Positions 35,612 through 44,919 of a stretch of DNA of 64,000 nt are shown here, in pieces. This DNA comes from Treponema sp. (GTDB lineage: Bacteria; Spirochaetota; Spirochaetia; Treponematales; Treponemataceae). A program made the translations under genes and the position numbers. A model generated the notes under the pieces. That model had not been told where the DNA came from, did not search any database, and saw only the letters and a list, made by a program, of their open reading frames with translations. The stretch is taken from assembly GCA_017553635.1 (NCBI GenBank), contig JAFZKN010000015.1, positions 1 to 64,000 of the forward strand. Direction: 5' to 3'. Each line of letters starts with the position of its first letter. Within the stretch, counting starts at the first letter, position 1.

Positions 35612-37141
35612 ATGATAAACGTACCGGTTAGAGTTAAATTTCCATTTTTATGGGGGAAAGCATCATTTAAAAAGCAGAACTGGTCTCAGATAAACCTTAT
35701 CGTCGGACCAAATGGTTCTGGTAAAACCCTCATTTCTCAAAGTCTTGCTCAGCAGTTTGCAGATTCAGGATATTCTGTGCGCATTTTCAACACAGAATTA
35801 GTTGACGACAACGAAATATATTACACGCTCAGCAAAAACAAAGAACTTACGAACAGAATAGAAACAATCCTTTCAAACATGTTTTCAAAAACAATACGTT
35901 TCGACATTTCAAATGACGGAAGCGTAACTCCGATTGTAGTAAATAAAGCACAGAATCTTGAATACTCCATGACAAAAAATGAATGTCATGGTTTAAAAAA
36001 AATCATAGCACTTCTTGCAGCCCTTTACGGCGAAGACGGAGAAGCAAGCTGTCTTATGATTGATGAACCAGAACTTCACCTTCATCCTCAGTTCCAGCTT
36101 TTCTTTATGAACGAAATAAGGCGCGCTGCAAAGAAAAATCCTACGCACATCTTTTTTTTGATTTCTCACTCACCTTTTTTCATTGATTTAAAAACACCGG
36201 AAGAATTAATAGGTGTTGTTGCCTGCCACATAAATCGTGTTGCAACTTCCATCGATGATCTGTCTGAAAATGATTACTCACTATTTAAAAGATTCCTTCC
36301 ACGATTTAATACCTATCATAAACAGTTTTTCTTTTCCGACAACCAGATTTTCGTTGAAGGTTATACAGATCATGCAATTTTTTCTTCGCTGCTTTTAAGC
36401 CTTGATAATGACATGTATACCACAGGAACAGGAGTAATTGACGTAGGTGGGAAAGATGAACTTGGTGTATTCTTTAAAGTCTGTTCACTTCTCGGAACAA
36501 ACGCAAGAATTATCACAGATCTTGATTCCCTTTTCTGCGGAAAACTCAGAGACGGAATTTGTAAAGATCATAGAGTTCAAGAATGGATAGACAGACAGTA
36601 TGAAAAGCAAAAACCATTCTTTGAAAAAATTCTTAATAAAAGTGAGCATGTAAGTTTTTTAAAACTTGCAGTTCGTCTTGAAAAATATCTTCTTGAAGTT
36701 TCACAGAAAATTCTAGACATAACGATTACACCCCCACATCAGCTGCAGGAATTTAAAAGCAGACTTGAAAAATTCAAGCTTGATAGAGAAGATGTCGAAA
36801 GTCTTGATACTTACAAAGCGGTAATCTTACAGGGAATATTTAACATAGGAGATTACATAACAAAGTTTGCATTAAACGAAGATGCTTCTGTCATTTCAAA
36901 TATAAAAAACCTTCTTTACATTACTCTTGCCGCAGCAGAAGCTGCAAGAGTTTACATACTCCCAAAGGGATGTATTGAACATTACTATACCCAGAACGAA
37001 GTTTCATATATGCCGATCAGCGGCAAAGACAGACTTTTTCATGAAGAATATGATTACATTCAGAGTTTGAGTGAAGAAGAAAAACTGAAGTCCTATCCGG
37101 AATTAGTTTCGATAATCGAACGTGCGTGCAGCAAGGCATGA
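35612..37141 (+). CDS. OLD-family ATPase-TOPRIM nuclease-like protein
   Basis: The 509-residue protein has an ABC-type ATPase half, with Walker A GPNGSGKT (about residues 31-38), Walker B CLMIDEPELHLHP and the switch His in ISHSPFF. A TOPRIM-like half follows, with Glu249 in FVEGYTDHAIF and Asp303-x-Asp305 in ITDLDSLF. This is the class 1 OLD layout, where ATP controls a metal-dependent DNA nuclease. No GajB-like helicase or reverse transcriptase follows, so it is not a Gabija or retron unit. It could act in phage defence or repair. The mRNA is probably leaderless. A possible small overlapping frame begins at the stop codon. Confidence 0.78.
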   Translation: MINVPVRVKFPFLWGKASFKKQNWSQINLIVGPNGSGKTLISQSLAQQFADSGYSVRIFNTELVDDNEIYYTLSKNKELTNRIETILSNMFSKTIRFDISNDGSVTPIVVNKAQNLEYSMTKNECHGLKKIIALLAALYGEDGEASCLMIDEPELHLHPQFQLFFMNEIRRAAKKNPTHIFFLISHSPFFIDLKTPEELIGVVACHINRVATSIDDLSENDYSLFKRFLPRFNTYHKQFFFSDNQIFVEGYTDHAIFSSLLLSLDNDMYTTGTGVIDVGGKDELGVFFKVCSLLGTNARIITDLDSLFCGKLRDGICKDHRVQEWIDRQYEKQKPFFEKILNKSEHVSFLKLAVRLEKYLLEVSQKILDITITPPHQLQEFKSRLEKFKLDREDVESLDTYKAVILQGIFNIGDYITKFALNEDASVISNIKNLLYITLAAAEAARVYILPKGCIEHYYTQNEVSYMPISGKDRLFHEEYDYIQSLSEEEKLKSYPELVSIIERACSKA

Positions 37142-37309
37142 CAGATAACGAAATAAGACAAAAAAAAGAAGAATACTTAGAACCGAAGGCAACTGCGGAT
37201 AAACATTCTGCACAAGAGCAGCGCGGTATTAGCAGCAAAGCTTCAAGCCAGCCGTTTATCCACAGTTCTTCGGTGGGAAAGTATTCTTCGTTATTAAAGA
37301 ATTTTCAGA

Positions 37310-39094
37310 TTATTTCTTTATCTGTTTCGCAAAGGTCTGTACGCCTTCGATAACAAGAATTACCGCAAGGACAGCCATTGCAGCAGCAAAAATCAACTGG
37401 AACCAGTTACCCCACACGAATGCATTTTTTGCACCTGCAGTCATGGCACCAATTTTTCCAACTATTGTAATCACAAGAGAAGTTAATGTAGCAGCAAGCA
37501 TAAAGATCATAGGAATAAAGAACATCTTGTTGTTCTTTCCAACCTGTCCAAGCCATGCGGCTACTGCCATAAGTGCAATACCTGCAAGAAGCTGGTTTGC
37601 TGCACCAAAGAGTCCCCAGATAGCTGTAAGAGAAAGACCACCAAGAACACATCCGATAATTACCATTACAGCTGTAGAGAAGAACGGATTAGCTAAAACT
37701 TTTCTGATACCGGAAGCATCTTTCCAGGAAGCTTCTCCATCCTTTAAGAAAAGTTCAGAGAACATAAAGCGTGAAAGACGTGTTGCAGAGTCAAGAGATG
37801 TCAATGCAAATACAGAAACAGCAAGTGTCAAAAGAGCCTTTACAGTTTCATATCCAACAGAACCTTCTTCTGCAAACATTAAAGCAATACCGGAACCGAA
37901 TGCAGTTGCAGGAGATCCCTTAAATGCCCACATTCCGTTTTCAGGATTCTGTGTGAGGAACTTTGCAGAAACCATACCGATAGCAATCAACGAAATAATT
38001 CCAAGTGCAGATTCGATAAGCATTGAACCGTATCCGATTGCCTTAGCATTCTTTTCGTTATCAAGCTGTTTAGAAGAAGTTCCTGTAGAAATAAGTGAGT
38101 GGAATCCAGAACATGCACCACATGCAACTGTAATGAACAATGCAGGGAAAATAGGTCCTGTTACCTGTTTCCATCCTGTAAATGCAGGAAGATTAAATGC
38201 AACATTACGTGCAGATCCTGTAAATGCACAGATTACAATACCTGCTATTGCTATAAGCATCATTGCATACAAAAGGAATGAAGAAAGATAATCACGTGGC
38301 TGAAGCATAATCCATACAGGGATTAAAGAAGCAACAGCAATATAAACACCGATAAAGATAATCCAGGCAGTTCTTGTCATTGCAAAACCAACATTAAGGC
38401 CGAGCATAACAATTAAAACAATTCCAATAATTCCGGCAATTGTAGCAGGAAGAGTTTTTACACCACATTTATTTGTAACAAAACCATAAACTACAGCAAG
38501 TATGATAAAGAGAATGGAAATCATTGCAGTTGTCTGATTACCTGTAAGACCATCAGCCTTTGTTACAAAACCAAAAGTCTTTGGCATAACAGCACCTTCT
38601 GCAATCTGTTCTGCTGTAGGAACAGCTGTAAGGAATGTAGAAGCTACTACATTAACAAAAGAAGCAATTACAAGAATAAGAACAAGTAATGCAAAAATGA
38701 TGAAAAGTTTCTTTGCTTTTGAACCCATTGAATCTTTGATGATTTCTCCAACAGATTTTCCATCGTGACGGATAGAAGCAAAAAGAGAACCGAAATCCTG
38801 AAGTCCACCGAAGAAAATTCCTCCGATGATACACCACAAAAATACAGGAACCCAACCAAAAACTGCTGCCATAATAGGACCGTTAATAGGACCTGCTCCG
38901 GCGATTGATGAGAAGTGATGTCCCATCAAAACTGCAGGTTTTGCTGCACAATAGTCTACACCGTCTTCTTTTTCATAGGCAGGTGTTTTTCTTGTAGGAT
39001 CGATCCCCCACTGCTTAGCAAGCCATGAACCGTAAAAAACATATCCGGCAATAAGCAGAATTACAGCAGCGATGATAATCAATAATGCTGTCAT
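37310..39094 (-). CDS. cstA: Carbon starvation protein A (peptide/pyruvate transporter)
   Basis: The 594-residue polytopic membrane protein matches CstA. Shared blocks are MGHHFSSIAGAGPINGP, GGIFFGGLQDFG, ASIRHDGKSVGEIIK and CGACSGFHSLISTGTSSKQL. CstA-family proteins import peptides or pyruvate during carbon limitation. GGAGGAAAAAA precedes ATG 39094. It is convergent with the OLD-like gene, and the 168-bp gap 37142-37309 holds no clear terminator. No CsrA or CRP-like site was recognised upstream. Confidence 0.93.
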   Translation of the reverse strand: MTALLIIIAAVILLIAGYVFYGSWLAKQWGIDPTRKTPAYEKEDGVDYCAAKPAVLMGHHFSSIAGAGPINGPIMAAVFGWVPVFLWCIIGGIFFGGLQDFGSLFASIRHDGKSVGEIIKDSMGSKAKKLFIIFALLVLILVIASFVNVVASTFLTAVPTAEQIAEGAVMPKTFGFVTKADGLTGNQTTAMISILFIILAVVYGFVTNKCGVKTLPATIAGIIGIVLIVMLGLNVGFAMTRTAWIIFIGVYIAVASLIPVWIMLQPRDYLSSFLLYAMMLIAIAGIVICAFTGSARNVAFNLPAFTGWKQVTGPIFPALFITVACGACSGFHSLISTGTSSKQLDNEKNAKAIGYGSMLIESALGIISLIAIGMVSAKFLTQNPENGMWAFKGSPATAFGSGIALMFAEEGSVGYETVKALLTLAVSVFALTSLDSATRLSRFMFSELFLKDGEASWKDASGIRKVLANPFFSTAVMVIIGCVLGGLSLTAIWGLFGAANQLLAGIALMAVAAWLGQVGKNNKMFFIPMIFMLAATLTSLVITIVGKIGAMTAGAKNAFVWGNWFQLIFAAAMAVLAVILVIEGVQTFAKQIKK

Positions 39095-39192
39095 TTTTTT
39101 CCTCCATATTAGAAAGCATTAATTTACATATATGTCTAAGTCACTTACGCAACATAAGGCCAAAGTTATTTAAAAAAATTCAATTTAAACCA

Positions 39193-39693
39193 TCAATCGA
39201 TGATTCCGTTTTTAATAATCATCTTTTTTAAATCTCTTCCGTGAAAATTTACCGCAACCTTTTTGTCTGACATAGAAACCGCAGCAAAACGGAAATTACT
39301 GTAACCGAAAAGTCCTAATTTATAACTTTTTGAAAATTTAATTTTCCGTGCCTGTCTTTCAAAACCTTCAGAAAATGAGTCAGCTATAATTACAAGAACA
39401 ATATCTGAGTTTTTATGTCCATTATACGGTTGAACTTTTTTAAGCCCTGTTTCCCATGCAATTTTTGAGAGCTCGGATGCGAGAAAAAAATCTAAATTCT
39501 GTTTAACGGAAAAATAAACGTATTCGTTTGAATCAACCCTGCCGATCTGGGCAGATTTTATAAGAACATACTTTTCATTTTGCGAACGGAATTCTGCCTC
39601 TGCATCAAAAGGACCATGCAGATTCTCCCTATTTACAGTGTAATACCGTTCAAAAGCAGACAAAAGCCTGTCTAAACCATCATTGGCAGTCAT
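39193..39693 (-). CDS. Hypothetical protein, unknown function
   Basis: The 166-residue soluble protein has a mixed alpha/beta pattern (VLIKSAQIGRV, DIVLVIIADSF, KKVAVNFHGRDL) and no signal peptide or membrane segment. The middle alternates strands with helices, and the C-terminal half is basic. I do not recognise a family. A promoter TTGAAT-17-TATAAT ends 9 nt before ATG 39693, so the leader is very short. It lies downstream of a structured terminator and 99 bp upstream of cstA in the same direction, possibly in the same transcript. Confidence 0.5.
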   Translation of the reverse strand: MTANDGLDRLLSAFERYYTVNRENLHGPFDAEAEFRSQNEKYVLIKSAQIGRVDSNEYVYFSVKQNLDFFLASELSKIAWETGLKKVQPYNGHKNSDIVLVIIADSFSEGFERQARKIKFSKSYKLGLFGYSNFRFAAVSMSDKKVAVNFHGRDLKKMIIKNGIID

Positions 39694-39763
39694 AACACTG
39701 ATATTATAAACCTTAGTTCTATTTAATTCAATAAAAAAAATTAAATATTTTTAAAGTTCCGGC

Positions 39764-39848
39764 AAAAAAAAGAGACGTAAGCCTATTCTATCACAAATTA
39801 CCCGTTGGAGCCTCTTGTGACATCCTCCGAAACTTACGTCTCAAAAAA
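39764..39848 (-). terminator. Terminator hairpin with a possible internal pseudoknot
   Basis: On the minus strand a perfect 10-bp stem GAGACGTAAG / CTTACGTCTC (39842-39833 and 39781-39772) is followed by eight U (39771-39764). The 51-nt apical region is large. It contains a second pair (TTGTGA 39815-39820 with TCACAA 39791-39796) and GGAG (39807-39810) that can pair with CTCC (39825-39828), giving an H-type pseudoknot. It starts 10 nt after the stop of the Pro-rich gene. Besides ending transcription it may be a structured regulatory or small RNA. Confidence 0.65.
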
Positions 39849-39852
39849 TAAA

Positions 39853-40569
39853 CTATTTAAATACTTCTGCGTTACGCTGTCTTCTTGACTTCTTTTTAGT
39901 AACAGTTGTTGTTGTAGTAGTAACAGTTTTTTCCACTGTGTTGCCGTTTTCATCTATTTCTTCTGTTACAACAGGCTGTGCTTCTTCTGTTTTCTGAACA
40001 ATTACTTCGGTAACTTCAATAACAGGTTCTACAGGAAGCGGAACTACCACAATTTTAGCACCTCTTCTCCTTCTTCTTGATTTTCCAGGTGGTGGCGGCG
40101 GAAGCGGATCGTGACGCGGAGCCGGCTGTACCTTCGGTCTTGGAGCTGGAGGTGGTGGCGGTGGCGGAGCATGGCGCGGAGCCGGTTTTGCCTTTGGTTT
40201 TGGAGCCGGTGGTGGTGGCGGAGCATGACGTGGAGCCGGTTTTAATCCAGGTTTTACGCCAGGCTTTACACCAAGTCTTGAAGATGGTGCCGGCTTTGGT
40301 GGTGGTGCTTTTGGCGTCGGAGCAGGTGTTACCCTTGATCTCGGAGACGGAGCATCATGTTTCGGCCCGGCATGATCTTTATGTCTTGGTGCCGGAGTCT
40401 CTTTTGGTTCCGGTCTTGCTTTTTCTTTTCGTTCTTCCCTGTCTTCTCTTTCAGCTCTTCTCTCTGCTCTATCCAAAGCCCTGTCTGCCATAGATCTTGC
40501 AAAAAGTGGTGATGAACCAAGGCTAAAGGCTATAGTCAGAAAAGCTGTAATCTTTGTAATTCTTTTCAT
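39853..40569 (-). CDS. Exported Pro/Arg-rich repeat protein
   Basis: The 238-residue protein has a signal peptide ending near LFARS, then a highly charged stretch (DRAERRAEREDREERKEK). Next come three imperfect units PAPRHAPPPPP...PKPKAKP, a basic patch PGKSRRRRRGAK, and an acidic/Thr-rich C-terminal part (TVTTTTTTVTKKKSRRQRN). The composition suggests an extended, wall-spanning or polyanion-binding periplasmic protein, not an enzyme. GGGGG precedes ATG 40569. No homolog was recognised. The DNA of the repeats is locally GC-rich compared with its neighbours. Confidence 0.7.
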   Translation of the reverse strand: MKRITKITAFLTIAFSLGSSPLFARSMADRALDRAERRAEREDREERKEKARPEPKETPAPRHKDHAGPKHDAPSPRSRVTPAPTPKAPPPKPAPSSRLGVKPGVKPGLKPAPRHAPPPPPAPKPKAKPAPRHAPPPPPPPAPRPKVQPAPRHDPLPPPPPGKSRRRRRGAKIVVVPLPVEPVIEVTEVIVQKTEEAQPVVTEEIDENGNTVEKTVTTTTTTVTKKKSRRQRNAEVFK

Positions 40570-40675
40570 TTTCGTCCCCCTTCATTTAAGTGGTTAATCA
40601 TAATATACACTTACAACAAGCAAATGTCATTAAAAGTTCATAAAAGAAAGTTAAGAATTCTCTTATATTTATATA

Positions 40676-40704
40676 GTTACAAATGTTTTTTTATAGTTTA
40701 TAAT
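40676..40704 (+). promoter_or_regulatory. Promoter of the two-component operon
   Basis: GTTACA (40676-40681), a 17-bp spacer, TATAAT (40699-40704), followed by a 27-nt leader with a weak ribosome site before ATG 40732. Confidence 0.45.
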
Positions 40705-40731
40705 GAATATATCAATTAAAGAGACAAAATT

Positions 40732-41421
40732 ATGGAACAGAATGTAGAAAAAGTACTTATCGTAGAAGATGACCCTGGAATAAGCGATTTTATCGATCTT
40801 GAACTCAAGCACGAAGGATTTGAAACTAAGGTTTCAAATACCGGCCGTAAAGCGCTTGACGATTTTGAAAAATTCAATCCGTCACTCATACTGCTTGACA
40901 TCATGCTCCCGGAAATAAGCGGACTGGAAGTTTTAAGAAGAATCAGAAAAACTTCTGACGTTCCGGTTATCATGGTGACTGCACGTGGTGATACATACGA
41001 CAGAGTAAACGGACTTGACGCCGGTGCTGATGATTATATTCCTAAACCGTTTGAAATCGAAGAACTTCTTGCACGAATGCGTGCAGTTTTAAGAAGAACG
41101 GCAAAAGAGCCTGGAACAAATTCAATTATAAAAATAAGAGATCTGGAAATGATTCCACAGGAAATGTCTGTGAAACTTAACGGAGAACCTCTTAATCTTT
41201 CTAAGACTGAATTTTTTATGTTAAAGAAATTCATGGAAAATCCGGATACAGTTTTTTCCCGTGATGAATTGATTGAAGCAATCTGGGGTGTAGGACATTA
41301 TATCGATATCAACACTGTTGATGTGTACATCGGTTATCTGCGTTCTAAAATCGATAACACGATTAAACAGGAATACATCAAAACAGTCCGTGGCGTCGGT
41401 TATAAAATGCTCGGAAAATAA
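40732..41421 (+). CDS. OmpR/PhoB-family response regulator
   Basis: The 229-residue protein has a receiver domain with acidic residues Asp13-Asp14, the phospho-acceptor Asp56 in LILLDIMLPE and Lys in IPKPFE. An OmpR-type winged-helix DNA-binding domain follows from about residue 130 (NLSKTEFFMLKKF, RDELIEAIWG, VDVYIGYLRSKID, TVRGVGYKM). It should activate or repress genes when phosphorylated by the kinase encoded 14 bp downstream. No operator or target can be named from this window. Confidence 0.95.
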   Translation: MEQNVEKVLIVEDDPGISDFIDLELKHEGFETKVSNTGRKALDDFEKFNPSLILLDIMLPEISGLEVLRRIRKTSDVPVIMVTARGDTYDRVNGLDAGADDYIPKPFEIEELLARMRAVLRRTAKEPGTNSIIKIRDLEMIPQEMSVKLNGEPLNLSKTEFFMLKKFMENPDTVFSRDELIEAIWGVGHYIDINTVDVYIGYLRSKIDNTIKQEYIKTVRGVGYKMLGK

Positions 41422-41435
41422 ACAGGTATTACATA

Positions 41436-42830
41436 ATGAAATCGATAAAACTTTCTGTCGCAGCAAAACTTGCTTTTAGATTTACTTTTATTCTTGTATT
41501 TATCGTAATCGGGCTGACACTTTTCTTTTCAAGGATTCAGATGCTCGATTTTCTTGATCAGAAAAATACAGAAATAAAAAGATGGGCTTCATTTATCGAC
41601 AGAGTTGCACAGCAGCACATCGATTCAGAAACAGATAAAGAACTTCGTGTTCCAAAATTTTTATTTTATGAAATTTTTAAGGCAGACGGAAAGGATGTTA
41701 CCATCATTCTTTCTAACAGCAATGAACTTCCCCTTCTTGAACAGACAAAAAGAAGATCGCAGCAATACACAGTAAAAAAAGACCGTGAAAATGTAGGTCA
41801 GAGAATTTATTACTATACGATAAAAGCACAGCAGATTACTCAAGTAGCGAATGAAAATTATTTTATTCAGATTTGGGTTGATCTTGGAAACGACTCGATG
41901 TTTCAAAGTAAAGAATCGCTTCCGAGAATATTTTTAATTTCCTTCATCCCGATTTTCTTAATCTGTTATCTCATTGCATATTTTATTGCCAGAAGAATGA
42001 TTAAGCCTGTCGTAAAAATGACGATAGCTGCAAAACAGATTTCAAGTTCCACACTTGATACACTTTTACCTTTAAAGAATAACGGCGATGAACTTGATTC
42101 ACTTGCAATAACTTTTAACAATCTGTTCATCAGATTAAAAAAAGATTTTGATAGAGAAAGACAGTTTACCAGTGATGTTTCTCATGAACTTAAAACTCCT
42201 GTCGCAGTAATTCTGGGGCAGGCAAATCTTTTGAGACGCTGGGGTAAAAATGACCCTGAACAGCTTGAAAAATCAATAAACATGATTATCAGCGAAACAA
42301 AAACCATGCAGGCTATCATTGAAAATCTTCTTCAGATGTCCCGCATCCAAAGTGGAAGGATAAAACCGGCTATAGAAAAATTTCTCTTTAGTGAACTTGC
42401 TTCTCAGATTTCAACTGAAATTACGTCCATAGACAGTTCAGCAAAAATAATAATGAGTTATCCGGAAGATATTATCCTCAATACAGACTATGAGCTTTTG
42501 CATCAGGTAATGATGACAGGTATTTCCAACAGCATCAAATTCTGTCCAAAACCTCTCGTACTTAAAATCTCGCTTACTCAGGATGAGGACAATAAAACTA
42601 CTGTTTCAATTCTGGATAACGGGCCGGGATTCTCTGACAAAGACGTATCATTCGTTTTTGACCGTTTTTACAGGGGTGATGATGCCCACACAAGAACTGC
42701 AGGCGGCTCGGGACTCGGGCTTTCCATAGCAAAAACCATAACAGAAGCCCTCGGCGGTACTATAAAAGCCTCAAATTCATACACAGAAGACCACAAAATC
42801 GAAGGTGCCCTGCTGACAATCACCATTTAA
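41436..42830 (+). CDS. Sensor histidine kinase
   Basis: The 464-residue protein has membrane segments at about 14-35 and 160-180 around a periplasmic sensor region. A HAMP linker, a dimerisation/phosphoacceptor domain with His250 in DVSHELKTPVAVI, and an ATPase domain with the N, G1 and G2 boxes follow (SNSIKFC, LDNGPGFS, GGSGLGLSIA). It should phosphorylate the response regulator just upstream. The signal is unknown. The two genes form one operon with a 14-bp gap. Confidence 0.95.
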   Translation: MKSIKLSVAAKLAFRFTFILVFIVIGLTLFFSRIQMLDFLDQKNTEIKRWASFIDRVAQQHIDSETDKELRVPKFLFYEIFKADGKDVTIILSNSNELPLLEQTKRRSQQYTVKKDRENVGQRIYYYTIKAQQITQVANENYFIQIWVDLGNDSMFQSKESLPRIFLISFIPIFLICYLIAYFIARRMIKPVVKMTIAAKQISSSTLDTLLPLKNNGDELDSLAITFNNLFIRLKKDFDRERQFTSDVSHELKTPVAVILGQANLLRRWGKNDPEQLEKSINMIISETKTMQAIIENLLQMSRIQSGRIKPAIEKFLFSELASQISTEITSIDSSAKIIMSYPEDIILNTDYELLHQVMMTGISNSIKFCPKPLVLKISLTQDEDNKTTVSILDNGPGFSDKDVSFVFDRFYRGDDAHTRTAGGSGLGLSIAKTITEALGGTIKASNSYTEDHKIEGALLTITI

Positions 42831-42965
42831 AACAAACCCATATATATTGAAAATAACTCGAAAATTTCATATATTTACTCTAACCGAATGTAAATTATTT
42901 GCTTTTGTCCAGGCTGAATTTTTATACAGATTCTGCCCTGTTCAGAGGTTTTATAAGGAGTCTAT

Positions 42966-44816
42966 ATGACAATCAATGACATTAAAAACCCGAAGATTAA
43001 ATCATGGGTTGAAGAAATTGTTAAGATGTGTGAACCAGACGATGTTTACGTTTGTGATGGTTCAAAAGAAGAATACGACCGCTTGATGAAAAAGTGTGTT
43101 GACGCAGGGCTGGCAACTCCATTGGCAAAAAAACCAAACAGCTTTTTGTTCCGTTCACTTCCAAGCGATGTAGCCCGTGTTGAAGGACGTACTTTTATTT
43201 CTTCTGTAAAAGAAGAAGATGCAGGTCCTACAAACCATTGGATTGATCCTGTTGAACTTAAAGCAACAATGAAAGGCTTGTACACAGGCTGTATGCACGG
43301 AAGAACAATGTATGTAATTCCATTCTGCATGGGACCACTCGGATCTCCTATTTCTAAAAACGGAATTGAAATTACAGACTCTGAATACGTTGTACTTAAC
43401 ATGGACATCATGACAAGAGCCGGAAAACAGGTTCTTGATGTAATCGGTACAGACGGTGACTTTGTTCCATGTCTTCACTCAGTTGGTAAACCACTCAACA
43501 ACGGCGAAACAGACGGCGGTATCTGGCCATGTGCTGATGTTGAACACAAATATATTTCACAGTTCCCGGAAGAACACCTCATCTGGTCTTATGGATCTGG
43601 TTACGGTGGAAACGCTCTTCTCGGAAAAAAATGTTTTGCACTCCGTATCGCAACTGTTCTTGCACGCGAAGAAGGATGGCTTGCAGAACACATGCTTATT
43701 CTTAAACTTACTAACCCACAGGGCGAAGTTAAATACGTTACAGGTGCTTTCCCTTCTGCATGTGGAAAGACAAACCTTGCAATGCTTATTCCTACAATTC
43801 CTGGTTGGAAAGTTGAAACAATCGGTGATGACATTGCATGGATGAAATACGGCGAAGACGGACGTCTTTATGCAATTAACCCGGAAGCAGGATTCTTTGG
43901 TGTTGCTCCTGGTACATCTGATGAATCAAACAAGAACGCTCTTATTTCTGCTTCTTCAAATACAATCTTTACAAACTGTGCTCTTACAGAAGACGGAGAC
44001 GTTTGGTGGGAAGGAATCGGATATCCTGCAAAAGGAAAGCTTGTTGACTGGAAAGGACAGACTCGTGATGCACTTCCAAAAGACAAATCTCCTAAGGGTG
44101 AAGAATTTGCTCATCCAAATGCACGCTTTACAGCACCTGCTAAACAGTGTCCATGTATCGCACCGGAATGGGAAGATCCAAAAGGTGTTCCTATTTCTGC
44201 TATTCTCTTTGGTGGACGCCGCCCTTCTACTGTACCTCTCGTACATCAGGCACGCAACTGGAACCACGGTGTATTCCTCGGATCTATCGTAGGTTCAGAA
44301 ATTACAGCAGCTTCTACAATCAATGCAGCAGAAGTTGGAAAAATCCGCCGCGACCCGTTTGCTATTCTCCCATTCTGCGGTTACAACATGGGTGACTACT
44401 TCCAGCACTGGGTAAACGTTGGAAAAGCAGCAAAAGATCAGGACAAGCTTCCAAAGATTTTCTACGTTAACTGGTTCCGCAAAGACGACAACAATGACAA
44501 ACTTCCTGGTGGATTTATGTGGCCAGGATACGGTGACAACTCACGCGTTCTCGCATGGATCTTTGACCGCTGTGACGGAAAAGACAATGCAGTTGATACT
44601 CCTATCGGATTTATGCCAAAAGATGGAAGCATCATTACAGACGGTCTTGCAGACTACTACAAAGAAACTCTTCCAGAAATCCTTAAGGTTGACACAGAAG
44701 GCTGGTTAAAGGAAGTTAAAGACATTCGTGAGAACCACTATCCAAAATTCGGTTCTCACCTTCCAAAAGAACTTAATGACTGCCTCAATGACTTGGAAGC
44801 ACGTCTTAGTAAGTAA
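42966..44816 (+). CDS. pckG: Phosphoenolpyruvate carboxykinase (GTP)
   Basis: The 616-residue cytosolic enzyme interconverts oxaloacetate and PEP with GTP/GDP. It has the GTP-type signatures: the P-loop region GAFPSACGKTNLAMLIP with the catalytic Cys and the kinase-1a Lys, IGDDIAWMKYG, and FGGRRPSTVPLVHQARNW. In anaerobic fermenting spirochetes it often runs toward oxaloacetate to make succinate; that direction is inference. AAGGAG sits just before the ATG. Codon choice looks strongly biased toward favoured codons, as expected for a highly expressed gene. An intrinsic terminator follows. Confidence 0.96.
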   Translation: MTINDIKNPKIKSWVEEIVKMCEPDDVYVCDGSKEEYDRLMKKCVDAGLATPLAKKPNSFLFRSLPSDVARVEGRTFISSVKEEDAGPTNHWIDPVELKATMKGLYTGCMHGRTMYVIPFCMGPLGSPISKNGIEITDSEYVVLNMDIMTRAGKQVLDVIGTDGDFVPCLHSVGKPLNNGETDGGIWPCADVEHKYISQFPEEHLIWSYGSGYGGNALLGKKCFALRIATVLAREEGWLAEHMLILKLTNPQGEVKYVTGAFPSACGKTNLAMLIPTIPGWKVETIGDDIAWMKYGEDGRLYAINPEAGFFGVAPGTSDESNKNALISASSNTIFTNCALTEDGDVWWEGIGYPAKGKLVDWKGQTRDALPKDKSPKGEEFAHPNARFTAPAKQCPCIAPEWEDPKGVPISAILFGGRRPSTVPLVHQARNWNHGVFLGSIVGSEITAASTINAAEVGKIRRDPFAILPFCGYNMGDYFQHWVNVGKAAKDQDKLPKIFYVNWFRKDDNNDKLPGGFMWPGYGDNSRVLAWIFDRCDGKDNAVDTPIGFMPKDGSIITDGLADYYKETLPEILKVDTEGWLKEVKDIRENHYPKFGSHLPKELNDCLNDLEARLSK

Positions 44817-44860
44817 AGTAGTGTACCAGTTTGCCGCAAGGCATACTTCTTAAGTAAATG

Positions 44861-44891
44861 ACGCCGTCTTTTTTAAGACGGCGTTTTTTTT
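44861..44891 (+). terminator. Intrinsic terminator of pckG
   Basis: A 10-bp stem ACGCCGTCTT (44861-44870) / AAGACGGCGT (44875-44884) with a 4-nt loop is followed by a run of T. Confidence 0.9.
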
Positions 44892-44919
44892 ATCATGCTG
44901 AATTTTATAATAGCGGCTG

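Noticed and set aside
37138..37353. 71-codon frame starting at ATGA of the OLD-like gene stop codon
   Set aside because: The ATGA overlap suggests coupling and the first 40 residues are hydrophilic and plausible, but it runs 44 bp into the convergent cstA gene, has a low-complexity tail and no recognisable domain.
40077..40493. 138-codon plus-strand frame opposite the Pro-rich gene
   Set aside because: It is a shadow created by the repetitive GC-rich Pro codons on the other strand. Its Val/Leu/Glu repeats mirror that repeat.
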